From: Mucilaginibacter saanensis
GTDB taxonomy: Bacteria > Bacteroidota > Bacteroidia > Sphingobacteriales > Sphingobacteriaceae
DNA: 64,000 nt
Direction: 5' to 3'
Assembly (NCBI RefSeq): GCF_014200575.1
Contig: NZ_JACHBZ010000020.1
Location: 1-64,000, forward strand
The stretch's first letter is position 1, and each line of letters opens with the position of its first letter. The notes below the pieces were generated by a model, which saw nothing but the letters and a program-made list of their open reading frames with translations, did not search any database and was not told the DNA's origin. The translations under genes were made by a program, and so were the position numbers. Of the stretch, positions 54,324 through 62,979 are shown in pieces.

Positions 54324-55242
54324 GTTTAACATCGCCTATTTATTTTTTGTATTGGTTTTAATAGTTGTTTTACAAGCCTGCAAAAGCAAGCCTGCAAAAT
54401 TTTCAACTGATAATAATTTTAAATCAGGTACGGCAACCTTTGTGGCCGATGAGTCGTTCTCGCCCATTGTAAGCCAGGAGCTGTATGTATATACCAGCTT
54501 AAATACCGAGGCTAAGCCTACCATGCTGTACAAGACTGAGAATGAAGCCGTAAACATGCTCCTGAATGATAGCGTAAGGGTGGCCATATTGTCACGGGAT
54601 CTTACTCCCGAGGAGCGTGCCATCATCACCAGGAGATCATTAACTGCCGAATCTTTACGTTTTGCCTTTGATGCAGTTACACTAATTGTAAATACTGCAT
54701 CAAATGATACTACTATTACTGTTAGTGAGCTAAAAAAAATGCTTAACGGGCAGGGCGATCCAAATAAAACTATAGTTTTTGACAATCCAAACTCAAGTTT
54801 GGTAAGATATTTGAAGGACCTATCAGGCAGTAAAGGTTTCACACAGAAAAACATTTACGCCTTAAAATCAAATAAAGAAGTTATCAAATACGTGAGCGAA
54901 CATCCGGGTGCCTTGGGTATAACCGGGTTTAGCTGGCTTAATGATCCTGACGAGGATTATAAGGCCTACGTAAACAAAGTTAAAATAGTAGGCGTAAGGG
55001 ATGAGGCTAATAAGCCATACGCAGATGGTTACTTTAAACCTTCGCAGGAAACACTTGTCTTAAAACAGTACCCTTTAAGCAGGGCGCTCTATATGATAAA
55101 CTGTTCAAGCAAGGTGGGATTAGCAACTGGTTTTGCCACATTTTTAGGCAGCCAAACAGGACAACGTATAATATTAAAATCGGGTTTATTGCCTGATTCA
55201 ATACCCACGAGAGAGATAAGTTTAAAAAATAAATTCAATTAA
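54313..55242 (+). CDS. PstS-like substrate-binding lipoprotein
   Basis: A 309-residue lipoprotein with lipobox LQAC (Cys23). The fold is a type 2 periplasmic binding protein of the PstS phosphate-binding kind (NEAVNMLLNDSVRVAILSRDLTPEE, TVSELKKMLNGQGDPNKT, ALGITGFSWLNDPDED, LSRALYMIN). No pstCAB genes follow, so it is not a standard phosphate importer. In Bacteroidota it travels with exbB-exbD-tonB. Its ligand in that setting is unknown. Confidence 0.85.
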   Translation: MRIKFNIAYLFFVLVLIVVLQACKSKPAKFSTDNNFKSGTATFVADESFSPIVSQELYVYTSLNTEAKPTMLYKTENEAVNMLLNDSVRVAILSRDLTPEERAIITRRSLTAESLRFAFDAVTLIVNTASNDTTITVSELKKMLNGQGDPNKTIVFDNPNSSLVRYLKDLSGSKGFTQKNIYALKSNKEVIKYVSEHPGALGITGFSWLNDPDEDYKAYVNKVKIVGVRDEANKPYADGYFKPSQETLVLKQYPLSRALYMINCSSKVGLATGFATFLGSQTGQRIILKSGLLPDSIPTREISLKNKFN

Positions 55243-55244
55243 AG

Positions 55245-56960
55245 ATGAAAATGATCAGTAAAATAGCCACGGCATCATTGGGACTGGTATTAGTAGGTTC
55301 ATCGGTTTTTGCGCAAAGTCTTGCCGACGCCAAAAAAGCTATTGACGCCGAACAGTATCAGAAAGCAAAATCGATGCTAAAAAACCTTACGACTACACAA
55401 GCCGATAAGGACGAAAACTTTTTTTACCTGGGATGGGTGTACCTTAAACAGGACTATGCTGACTCTGCAAAAGCTACTTTTAATAAAGGGATAGCCGTAA
55501 ATGCAAAATCTGCATTAAACTATGCCGGTTTAGGCGCAGTAGCGCGTTTGGATAAAGATAACGCCGGTGCTACCACTAACTTTAACCAGGCTATAGCACT
55601 TGCTGGTAAAAATGTTAAACCATACCAGTATGTTGGCGAAGCTTATTTATTGCCAATTACAGCTGACGGAAAAGTTTCTCCGGCTGATGCTAATGCAGCT
55701 ATCGCTGTTTTACAAAAAGGTAAAGCTGTGAATGCAAAAGATGCTGAATTGCTTATTACATTAGGTAATGCTTACCGCTCACAGTTAAAGAGCAACGAGG
55801 CTTACCAGGCATATTCTGATGCATCAACTATTGATCCTAAAAACCCGGGAGCAAAAGTAGCTACAGGTGTTTTGTGGAAATTTGCCAATAACTTTGAAGA
55901 TTCAGAAAAACAATTTCAGGATGCTTTGGCTATCGATCCTAACTACGGACCCGCATACCGCGAATGGGCCGAAACAGATCTTCGCTGGGCTTTAACTGAT
56001 CCTAAACAGGCTTCAGTTAAAGTTAAACAAGCCACTGATGAGTATAAGAAATATTTAAGCTTAACAGATCTTTCTGTTGAGTCAAGAATGCGTTATGCCG
56101 ACTTCCTGATTTATGCCGGTGATTATAAAACACTGCAACAGGAAGCTACTGCACTTTCACAGTCAGGTGGTAACAACCCTAAAATCTACCGCTACCTTGC
56201 TTACTCTGCTTATGAAAATAAGGATTACCCCGCAGGTTTGACTGCCATGAATACATGGTTCCAGAAAGCCGATGCAAAACGTATCATCCCTCGTGATTAC
56301 TTGTATATGGGGCGTTTGCAGTTAGCTTCAGGTCAGGATTCAGTAGGTATCAATACCTTAAGAAAAGCCTTAACGCTTGATACTACGCAGGCTGATGTGT
56401 ATGGTGAAATAGCAAAAAGCTTATACAACCAAAAGAAATATGCTGAGGCAGGTGATGCTTACAAAACATTTATTGCTAAATCACATACAGCTACACTTAA
56501 TGATTATTTAAAAGAAGGTGTAAGTTATTACAATGCATTTAAATTACAGTACTATAGCACTGCAACTCCAAAACCGGTAGCTGATACTACCTTATTAATA
56601 AAAGCGGATACCGCATTTAGCTACATACAACATAAAGCAGCAGCTCCGCTTGCGGCAGTTGCCCTTTACCAGGCCCGTGCTAACGATTTAAGGGAGCCAA
56701 GCAGAAATACTACCAATGGTTATGCTAAGCCTTACTATGAGCAGTATATTCAGCTAATACTGGCTAAACAGCCGGTTGCTGATGCTGATAAAGCATATTT
56801 AGCAGAAGGTTATGCTTACTTAGGCGCTTACTACGAGTTTAAAGAGAAAGATGAAGCTAAAGCTGCGGATAATTATACCAAAGCCCGCGAAGCTGACCCA
56901 ACCAATAAACAAGCTGCAGCCTACTTTGCCCGCAAAGGTGGCGCTGGTAAAAGCAAATAA
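55245..56960 (+). CDS. Periplasmic TPR protein of the tonB cluster
   Basis: A 571-residue secreted protein (signal about 1-23, GSSVFAQ). It is made of tetratricopeptide repeats through its length: AKKAIDAEQYQKAKSMLKNL, YLGWVYLKQDYADSAKATF, and a C-terminal set with EGYAYLGAYYEFKEKDEAKA. It probably scaffolds the motor or its partners in the periplasm. Starts 2 bp after the PstS-like gene and ends the cluster at a strong terminator. Confidence 0.9.
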   Translation: MKMISKIATASLGLVLVGSSVFAQSLADAKKAIDAEQYQKAKSMLKNLTTTQADKDENFFYLGWVYLKQDYADSAKATFNKGIAVNAKSALNYAGLGAVARLDKDNAGATTNFNQAIALAGKNVKPYQYVGEAYLLPITADGKVSPADANAAIAVLQKGKAVNAKDAELLITLGNAYRSQLKSNEAYQAYSDASTIDPKNPGAKVATGVLWKFANNFEDSEKQFQDALAIDPNYGPAYREWAETDLRWALTDPKQASVKVKQATDEYKKYLSLTDLSVESRMRYADFLIYAGDYKTLQQEATALSQSGGNNPKIYRYLAYSAYENKDYPAGLTAMNTWFQKADAKRIIPRDYLYMGRLQLASGQDSVGINTLRKALTLDTTQADVYGEIAKSLYNQKKYAEAGDAYKTFIAKSHTATLNDYLKEGVSYYNAFKLQYYSTATPKPVADTTLLIKADTAFSYIQHKAAAPLAAVALYQARANDLREPSRNTTNGYAKPYYEQYIQLILAKQPVADADKAYLAEGYAYLGAYYEFKEKDEAKAADNYTKAREADPTNKQAAAYFARKGGAGKSK

Positions 56961-56980
56961 TAAAAAATATTAAACAGATT

Positions 56981-57012
56981 AAAGGCCTCTTGTAAAAGAG
57001 GCCTTTTTTTTT
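56981..57012 (+). terminator. Rho-independent terminator of the exbB-tonB cluster
   Basis: AAAGGCCTCTT (56981-56991), loop GTAA, AAGAGGCCTTT (56996-57006), followed by a T-run to 57012. Confidence 0.95.
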
Positions 57013-57025
57013 ATAGTTGCATTAG

Positions 57026-57033
57026 TATATTTG
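57026..57033 (+). promoter_or_regulatory. Possible -7 box of the nuo operon
   Basis: TATATTTG matches TAnnTTTG and ends 4 nt before the nuoA ATG (57038), so transcription would begin at or very near the start codon, giving a leaderless mRNA. No -33 TTTG is seen. Confidence 0.45.
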
Positions 57034-57037
57034 CACC

Positions 57038-57409
57038 ATGGAATTACAAAGTTTACCGGTTAATTATTTGCCCATCATATTTCAAATGCTGGTAGCATTA
57101 GGGTTTGTGGTAACTACAATGTTTGTAACACATAAAATAGGCCCTAAGCGTGTTACTAAAGATAAATTGACTCCGTTTGAGTCAGGTATTGAGGTGGTGG
57201 GTAACGCCCGTACCCCAATCTCTATTAAATACTTCCTGGTAGCCATCCTGTTTGTGCTTTTTGATGTGGAAGTAATATTCATGTACCCTTGGGCTGTTAA
57301 TTTCAGGGAAATGGGTAAAGATGGAATGATTGAAATGTTCATTTTTATGGCTACGCTTTTATTAGGTTTTATATACGTAATAAAAAAGGGCGCTTTAGAC
57401 TGGGATTAA
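57038..57409 (+). CDS. nuoA: NADH-quinone oxidoreductase subunit A
   Basis: A 123-residue membrane protein with three hydrophobic segments. KLTPFESGIEVVGNARTPISIKYFLVAILFVLFDVEVIFMYPW carries the conserved ESG and FDVE motifs of NuoA. It is part of the quinone-binding membrane arm of Complex I. First gene of the nuo operon, just after the terminator of the tonB cluster. Confidence 0.97.
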   Translation: MELQSLPVNYLPIIFQMLVALGFVVTTMFVTHKIGPKRVTKDKLTPFESGIEVVGNARTPISIKYFLVAILFVLFDVEVIFMYPWAVNFREMGKDGMIEMFIFMATLLLGFIYVIKKGALDWD

Positions 57410-57474
57410 GTTTAGATTGATTCTAAATATAGCTCCTGAGTGTCCATAGTGTACCTTTTACAGCGTTATTATTG

Positions 57475-57509
57475 TAAATTTGCGCTCGCTATCCGTCTTT
57501 TCCGGATAG
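57475..57509 (+). promoter_or_regulatory. nuoA-nuoB spacer: hairpin and -7-like box
   Basis: TAAATTTG (57475-57482) matches TAnnTTTG and precedes a perfect hairpin CTATCCG-N7-CGGATAG (57489-57509). The 123-bp spacer is long for a nuo operon. It may give a second promoter for nuoB onward or an mRNA processing site. Confidence 0.4.
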
Positions 57510-57532
57510 TCAATTTCTATTAAAATAGTTCA

Positions 57533-58075
57533 ATGAGTGATATTCAAATAGTTGATGCCCCTGCAGGAATAGAAGGCGCTGGATTTTTTGCTACCTCGCT
57601 TGATAAAGTAATAGGTATAGCACGCTCAAATTCATTATGGCCCCTGCCATTTGCCACTTCATGCTGTGGTATTGAGTTTATGGCTACTATGGCATCTCAT
57701 TATGACCTGTCAAGATTTGGTGCCGAGCGCTTGAGCTTTTCTCCCCGTCAGGCCGATCTTTTAATGGTTATGGGTACCATTGCTAAAAAAATGGCTCCCG
57801 TGTTAAGGCAGGTATATCTGCAAATGGCCGAGCCCCGTTGGGTAATGGCCGTAGGTGCATGCGCATCAAGCGGAGGTATATTTGATACTTACTCTGTTTT
57901 GCAGGGTATAGATGAGGTAATACCGGTTGATGTTTACGTACCAGGTTGCCCTCCACGTCCCGAAGCTATTATTGATGGCTTTATTAATATTCAAAAATTG
58001 GTACAAACAGAATCGCTTCGTCGCAGAAACGAACCTAAATACCAGGAATTGTTAGCTAAATACGGAATTCAATAA
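57533..58075 (+). CDS. nuoB: NADH-quinone oxidoreductase subunit B
   Basis: A 180-residue peripheral subunit carrying cluster N2. Its ligands are visible: Cys44 and Cys45 (TSCCGIEF), Cys110 (VGACASSGG) and Cys139 (VPGCPPRPE). This is the last iron-sulfur centre before quinone. The gene overlaps nuoC by one base (TAATG). Confidence 0.98.
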   Translation: MSDIQIVDAPAGIEGAGFFATSLDKVIGIARSNSLWPLPFATSCCGIEFMATMASHYDLSRFGAERLSFSPRQADLLMVMGTIAKKMAPVLRQVYLQMAEPRWVMAVGACASSGGIFDTYSVLQGIDEVIPVDVYVPGCPPRPEAIIDGFINIQKLVQTESLRRRNEPKYQELLAKYGIQ

Positions 58076-58578
58076 TGGCCCAGATACCTAACGAAGAGCT
58101 TTTAAAAAGAATTGCTGAAAAATTTGATCAGCAGGTAATGGTTGTAGGTGAGCCTTATGGTTTGCTTACTGTTGAAACCGGCCGCGAACAGATCATTGAT
58201 CTGTTAAGCTTTTTAAAAACCGATGATGCTCTCCGGTTTATATTTTTAACAGATATTACTGCTATACATTATCCTGAGCAGGAAAAACAGATTGGTATCA
58301 TTTACCATTTGCACAGCCTTACAACAAATACCCGCATCAGGATAAAGGTTTTTTTAACTGATGGCGATGTACATATTCCTACAGCTACGGTGCTTTGGGA
58401 AGGTGCTAACTGGATGGAACGTGAAACGTATGACTTTTTTGGAGTTATATTTGACGGCCACCCTGACCTGCGCAGAATATTAAATGTTGACGACATGACG
58501 GCTTTCCCGATGCGAAAAGAATTTCCGCTGGAGGATCCTAACCGTGTTGATAAAAAGGATTACTTCTTCGGAAGATAA
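58075..58578 (+). CDS. nuoC: NADH-quinone oxidoreductase subunit C
   Basis: A 167-residue 30-kDa subunit. The C-terminal signature ERETYDFFGVIFDGHPDLRRIL and PLRKEFPL-like MRKEFPLEDPN are standard. It is separate from NuoD here, unlike the fused form of E. coli. It is followed by a 128-bp spacer with a long inverted repeat. Confidence 0.97.
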   Translation: MAQIPNEELLKRIAEKFDQQVMVVGEPYGLLTVETGREQIIDLLSFLKTDDALRFIFLTDITAIHYPEQEKQIGIIYHLHSLTTNTRIRIKVFLTDGDVHIPTATVLWEGANWMERETYDFFGVIFDGHPDLRRILNVDDMTAFPMRKEFPLEDPNRVDKKDYFFGR

Positions 58579-58592
58579 CATATATAAAATTT

Positions 58593-58688
58593 AGTATCAA
58601 GTAGTTAGTATCAAGTATCAAGATTTTTGAAATACTCAAAAAAGGACAGGACAATAGTTTTGATACTTGATACTAACTACTTGATACT
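58593..58688. repeat. Long inverted repeat between nuoC and nuoD
   Basis: The arms 58593-58621 and 58660-58688 are perfect complements over 29 bp, with a 38-nt loop. Each arm is itself made of repeated AGTATCAAGTA-like words. No coding capacity and no transposase. It looks like a REP/MITE-type element dispersed in intergenic DNA and would form a very stable stem in the nuo mRNA. Confidence 0.88.
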
Positions 58689-58706
58689 GATTAAACAATT
58701 ATACTG

Positions 58707-59918
58707 ATGCAAAATCATCCTGTATATACAGACAACGATCCGCAAAGCGAACTTTCAACCCTTAACCTGGGGCCAACACACCCTGCAACCCATGGCGTGT
58801 TTCAAAATGTGCTTCAGCTTGATGGCGAAAGAATTGTAAGCGGCGTATCAACTATTGGTTATATACACCGTGCGTTTGAAAAAATTGCCGAACACAGGCC
58901 TTTTTACCAGATAACCCCACTTACCGATCGTTTAAACTATTGTTCATCACCTATTAATAATATGGGATGGCACATGACGGTTGAAAAAATGTTGGGTATT
59001 ACTACTCCAAAGCGTGTTGATTACCTACGCGTAATCATCATGGAGCTTGCCCGTATATCTGACCACATCATCTGTAACGGTGTGTTAGGGGTTGATACCG
59101 GAGCATTTACAGGCTTCCTGTATATGATGGAGCACCGTGAGTCTATCTATGAAATTTATGAGGAGATCTGCGGATCGCGCCTTACTACCAATATTGGCCG
59201 TATAGGAGGTTTTGAACGTAACTTCAATACCATTGCCTTTGCTAAGCTGCGTGCATTTTTAAAGAACTTCCCGGTAACACTAAGAGAATTTGAATCGCTG
59301 TTTAACCGTAACCGTATTTTTGTTGACAGAACAAAAGATGTGGCTGCAGTTACTGCCGAAGATGCATTAAGTTATAGCTGGACAGGCCCTTTACTGCGTG
59401 CCGCCGGTGTTGATTATGACGTAAGGGCCATGAATCCTTATTCGTCATACGAAGATTTTGATTTTGAAGTGCCAGTTGGTACCAATGGCGATGTTTACAG
59501 CCGTTTTTTGGTACGTAACGAAGAGATGTGGCAAAGTTTGCGCATTATTGAACAGGCGCTGGTAAAATTGGAGAAAGAGCCAACTGATATTTTTCATGCC
59601 GATGTGCCTGAGTTTTACCTGCCTCCAAAAGAAGAAGTTTATAATAACATGGAAGCCCTCATCTATCACTTTAAAATAGTGATGGGCGAAATACCTACCC
59701 CAAATACCGAAGTATATCACTCAGTAGAGGGTGCTAATGGAGAACTGGGCTTTTATCTGGTAAATGATGGCGGACGCAGCCCATACCGTTTGCATTTCCG
59801 CAGACCAAGTTTTATCAATTACCAGATGTATGCCCCAATGAGCAGGGGAATGTTATTGTCTGATGCGATTATTAACATGAGTAGTTTAAACGTTATTGCC
59901 GGAGAATTAGATGCTTAG
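58707..59918 (+). CDS. nuoD: NADH-quinone oxidoreductase subunit D
   Basis: A 403-residue 49-kDa subunit. LNLGPTHPATHGVFQNVLQL, GYIHRAFEKIAEHR and the C-terminal SPYRLHFRRPSFINYQM are the conserved regions; with NuoB it forms the quinone site. The C-terminus ends at DA rather than the usual DR. It overlaps nuoE by 8 bp. Confidence 0.98.
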   Translation: MQNHPVYTDNDPQSELSTLNLGPTHPATHGVFQNVLQLDGERIVSGVSTIGYIHRAFEKIAEHRPFYQITPLTDRLNYCSSPINNMGWHMTVEKMLGITTPKRVDYLRVIIMELARISDHIICNGVLGVDTGAFTGFLYMMEHRESIYEIYEEICGSRLTTNIGRIGGFERNFNTIAFAKLRAFLKNFPVTLREFESLFNRNRIFVDRTKDVAAVTAEDALSYSWTGPLLRAAGVDYDVRAMNPYSSYEDFDFEVPVGTNGDVYSRFLVRNEEMWQSLRIIEQALVKLEKEPTDIFHADVPEFYLPPKEEVYNNMEALIYHFKIVMGEIPTPNTEVYHSVEGANGELGFYLVNDGGRSPYRLHFRRPSFINYQMYAPMSRGMLLSDAIINMSSLNVIAGELDA

Positions 59919-60435
59919 AGTTGAAGATACTCAGGTTTCGGTTGAGTTTAGCCCGGAACTGCTGAATAAATTTGCCGATGTAGTTTCCCGCTATCCTGCT
60001 GGGAAACAAAAATCGGCGTTGTTGCCTATCCTGCATTATGTACAGGCGGAATTTGGTTGGGTTAGCCCACAGGCAATGGATAAAGTAGCAGCCTATTTAG
60101 ATATACAGCCTATAGAGGTGTATGAAGTTGCTACATTTTATACCATGTATCTATTGCGCCCAAGTGGTAAATATGTACTGGAAGTGTGCCGTACCGGCCC
60201 TTGTGGTATAGTAGGCGCCGATAAGATAATGGATCATATTGAGCAAAAGCTGGGTGTAAAAGAGGGTGAAGTTACAGCCGACGGCTTATTTAGCTGGAGA
60301 GGTGTTGAATGCCTGGCCGCTTGCGGTTTTGGCCCGGTTTTACAAATAGGTCCTGAATATACTTTTTACGAGAATTTAACTAACGATTCGGTAGATAAAT
60401 TGATCGGGGATTTGAAAGCAAAGGCAAAAAATTAA
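59911..60435 (+). CDS. nuoE: NADH-quinone oxidoreductase subunit E
   Basis: A 174-residue thioredoxin-like subunit with the N1a 2Fe-2S cluster. The ligands are Cys93 and Cys98 (EVCRTGPCG) and Cys134 and Cys138 (ECLAACGFGP). It belongs to the NADH-oxidising module with NuoF and NuoG. It begins inside the nuoD end. Confidence 0.97.
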   Translation: MLRVEDTQVSVEFSPELLNKFADVVSRYPAGKQKSALLPILHYVQAEFGWVSPQAMDKVAAYLDIQPIEVYEVATFYTMYLLRPSGKYVLEVCRTGPCGIVGADKIMDHIEQKLGVKEGEVTADGLFSWRGVECLAACGFGPVLQIGPEYTFYENLTNDSVDKLIGDLKAKAKN

Positions 60436-60442
60436 CAGTATC

Positions 60443-61807
60443 ATGGGACGGAAATTACTTTTAGAACATATAAACGTACCCGGCATCAATACATTTGATG
60501 TTTACCGCTCAAAGGGTGGTTACGCAGCTGTTGAAAAAGCTATAAAAAACATGTCTCCTGAGGAGATTGTTGAAGAGGTTAAAAAATCAGGCTTACGCGG
60601 TCGTGGAGGTGCAGGTTTCCCAACCGGTATGAAGTGGAGCTTTTTGGCTAAGCCAGAAGGTGTAGCACGTTACCTGGTGTGTAATGCTGATGAATCAGAG
60701 CCCGGTACTTTTAAAGACCGTTACCTGATGACTTACATCCCTCATTTATTAATTGAGGGAATGATAGTAGCCAGCTTTGCATTGGGCGCCAATACATCAT
60801 ACATATACGTTCGCGGCGAAATGATGCCGCAGATCAGGATACTGGAAAGAGCTATTGCCGAAGCAAAAGCAAAAGGCTTTTTAGGTAAAAATATTTTAGG
60901 ATCAGGCTATGATCTGGAGCTGTATGTACAACCAGGCGGTGGTGCTTACATCTGCGGAGAAGAAACCGCACTGTTAGAGTCATTAGAGGGTAAACGTGGT
61001 AATCCGCGTATAAAACCACCATTCCCGGCTATTGCTGGTTTGTATGGCTGCCCAACTGTGGTAAACAATGTAGAATCAATTGCTGCCGTAGTGCCAATCA
61101 TTAACGAAGGAGGCGACGAATATGCTAAATTGGGTATAGGTCGTAGTACTGGCACTAAGCTGATTTCGGCAGGTGGTAACCTTAAAAAACCCGGTGTTTA
61201 TGAAATTGACCTGGGTTTACCAGTTGAAGAATTTTTATACTCTGATGAATACTGCGGTGGCATAGCTAATGGCAAACGCTTAAAAGCTGTTGTGGCAGGT
61301 GGTTCATCAGTACCGATATTACCTGCAAATCTTTTCCTGAAAACTATTAATAACGAACCCCGACTGATGAGCTATGAATCATTGGCTGACGGTGGTTTTG
61401 TGAGTGGTACCATGATGGGATCGGGCGGTTTTATTGCTTATGATGAAGATCAGTGTATTGTTCGTAATACCTGGAATTTTACCCGTTTTTATCACCACGA
61501 AAGTTGCGGACAATGTTCGCCTTGCCGTGAAGGTACGGGATGGATGGAAAAGGTTTTGCATCGCTTAGAGTACGGTCATGGTAAAATGAGTGACATGGAC
61601 TTGTTGGTTGATGTATCTAAAAAAATCGAAGGAAATACCATTTGTCCGCTGGGTGATGCGGCTGCATGGCCGGTGGCTAGCGCTATCCGCCATTTCAGGG
61701 ATGAATTTGAGTGGCATGTAACAAATCCATCGGCAGCAATAGCTGGTAATTATGGACTGGCTCATTATGCCGATCCGCTACCTAAATTGGAAGAAAAAGT
61801 AGCATAA
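60443..61807 (+). CDS. nuoF: NADH-quinone oxidoreductase subunit F
   Basis: A 454-residue flavoprotein holding FMN and cluster N3. The NADH/FMN glycine motif is GLRGRGGAGFPTGMKW (50-65). N3 ligands are Cys355, Cys358 and Cys361 (CGQCSPCREG) and Cys401 (NTICPLGDA). It accepts hydride from NADH. Starts 7 bp after nuoE. A 176-bp spacer with repeat sequence follows. Confidence 0.98.
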   Translation: MGRKLLLEHINVPGINTFDVYRSKGGYAAVEKAIKNMSPEEIVEEVKKSGLRGRGGAGFPTGMKWSFLAKPEGVARYLVCNADESEPGTFKDRYLMTYIPHLLIEGMIVASFALGANTSYIYVRGEMMPQIRILERAIAEAKAKGFLGKNILGSGYDLELYVQPGGGAYICGEETALLESLEGKRGNPRIKPPFPAIAGLYGCPTVVNNVESIAAVVPIINEGGDEYAKLGIGRSTGTKLISAGGNLKKPGVYEIDLGLPVEEFLYSDEYCGGIANGKRLKAVVAGGSSVPILPANLFLKTINNEPRLMSYESLADGGFVSGTMMGSGGFIAYDEDQCIVRNTWNFTRFYHHESCGQCSPCREGTGWMEKVLHRLEYGHGKMSDMDLLVDVSKKIEGNTICPLGDAAAWPVASAIRHFRDEFEWHVTNPSAAIAGNYGLAHYADPLPKLEEKVA

Positions 61808-61821
61808 GCTAAAAAACATCA

Positions 61822-61905
61822 TGTCATCGCGAGGCACGAAGCAATCTCAAATGACAGGTGACGAATATGCATGATGCTATTGCTGCGCTACGCTCGCAAT
61901 GGCAT
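61822..61905. repeat. Dispersed repeat in the nuoF-nuoG spacer
   Basis: Begins TGTCATCGCGAGGCACGAAG and ends near GCGCTACGCTCGCAATGGCA, the type widespread in Bacteroidota intergenic DNA (TGTCATTGCGAGG...CGAAGCAATC with an inverted counterpart). Related in pattern to those at 15046 and 15188. Confidence 0.7.
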
Positions 61906-61922
61906 ACTAAAGAATAATGAAG

Positions 61923-61948
61923 ATTTCTAAACCTTAGGGTTTAGAAAT
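61923..61948 (+). promoter_or_regulatory. Hairpin upstream of nuoG
   Basis: ATTTCTAAACC (61923-61933), loop TTAG, GGTTTAGAAAT (61938-61948): perfect 11-bp stem, 35 nt before nuoG. No T-run follows. Possibly an mRNA processing or stabilising element. Confidence 0.5.
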
Positions 61949-61983
61949 TAGGATTTAGAGTTTATACAAGGACGTTATATAAA

Positions 61984-62979
61984 ATGTCAATGAAAGTAAC
62001 AATAGACGGGATACCCGTTGAAGTAGAACCAGGAACAAGCATCCTTAATGCTGCAAGGCAAATAGGGGGCGATATTGTTCCGCCTGCTATGTGCTATTAC
62101 TCCAAGCTGGAAGGCAGTGGTGGTAAATGCCGTACCTGTTTGGTTAAGGTAAGTAAAGGCTCTGAAAAAGACCCTCGCCCTATGCCTAAACTGGTGGCCT
62201 CATGCCGTACCACGGTAATGGATGGCATGGAAGTACAAAATATTACCTCGCCCGAAGTTGTTGAAGCCCGTAAAGGTGTGGTTGAAATGTTATTACTTAA
62301 TCACCCGTTGGATTGCCCGGTGTGTGACCAGGCCGGCGAATGCCATTTGCAGGATCTTGGTTTTGAACACGGTGCTGCTAAAACCCGTTATGAGTTTGAC
62401 CGCCGTACATTTGAAAAGATAGATATTGGCGATAAGATACAGTTGCACATGACACGTTGTATTTTATGCTATCGTTGTGTTTTCACTGCCGATCAGATCA
62501 CCAATACCCGTTTACACGGTATCCTGAACCGGGGCGATCATTCTGAAATATCAACTTATATCACCAAAGCTGTTGATAATGATTTTTCAGGTAACATCAT
62601 TGATGTATGTCCTGTAGGCGCTTTAACTGATAAAACTTTCCGTTTTAAAAACAGGGTATGGTTTACCAAACCTGTTGATGCACATCGCGACTGTGACAAA
62701 TGCTGTGGTAAAACAACATTATGGTATAAAGGCGAAGACGTGATCAGGGTAACCGGTCGTAAGGATGTGTATGGTGAGGTAGAAGAGTTTATTTGCAACA
62801 CCTGCCGTTTTGATAAAAAGAAAACCGCCGACTGGGTAATTGAAGGCCCGCGCAAAGTGTCGCACAAATCGGTTATCAGCTCAAATCATTACGAATTTAC
62901 ACCGCTGCCGGTGGTTAAAACCAACCCGGTGCTGATGGAAGCGAACAAAGAACAATTTGAACGAGATACACGCTTATAA
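61984..62979 (+). CDS. nuoG: NADH-quinone oxidoreductase subunit G, short form
   Basis: A 331-residue subunit from the ATG at 61984. The N-terminal ferredoxin-type 2Fe-2S cluster has Cys37, Cys49, Cys52 and Cys74; the His-containing 4Fe-4S site follows with His107, Cys111, Cys114 and Cys120 (HPLDCPVCDQAGEC), then the RCILCYRC ... CPVGAL site. It ends soon after a last Cys-containing segment (DCDKCC, CNTC) and lacks most of the large molybdopterin-like domain of E. coli NuoG (about 900 residues). The short form is usual in Bacteroidota. Overlaps nuoH by one base. Confidence 0.95.
   Translation: MSMKVTIDGIPVEVEPGTSILNAARQIGGDIVPPAMCYYSKLEGSGGKCRTCLVKVSKGSEKDPRPMPKLVASCRTTVMDGMEVQNITSPEVVEARKGVVEMLLLNHPLDCPVCDQAGECHLQDLGFEHGAAKTRYEFDRRTFEKIDIGDKIQLHMTRCILCYRCVFTADQITNTRLHGILNRGDHSEISTYITKAVDNDFSGNIIDVCPVGALTDKTFRFKNRVWFTKPVDAHRDCDKCCGKTTLWYKGEDVIRVTGRKDVYGEVEEFICNTCRFDKKKTADWVIEGPRKVSHKSVISSNHYEFTPLPVVKTNPVLMEANKEQFERDTRL

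Noticed and set aside
54313..55242. Part of a phosphate ABC importer
   Set aside because: No permease or ATPase genes follow, and the gene lies within the tonB cluster.
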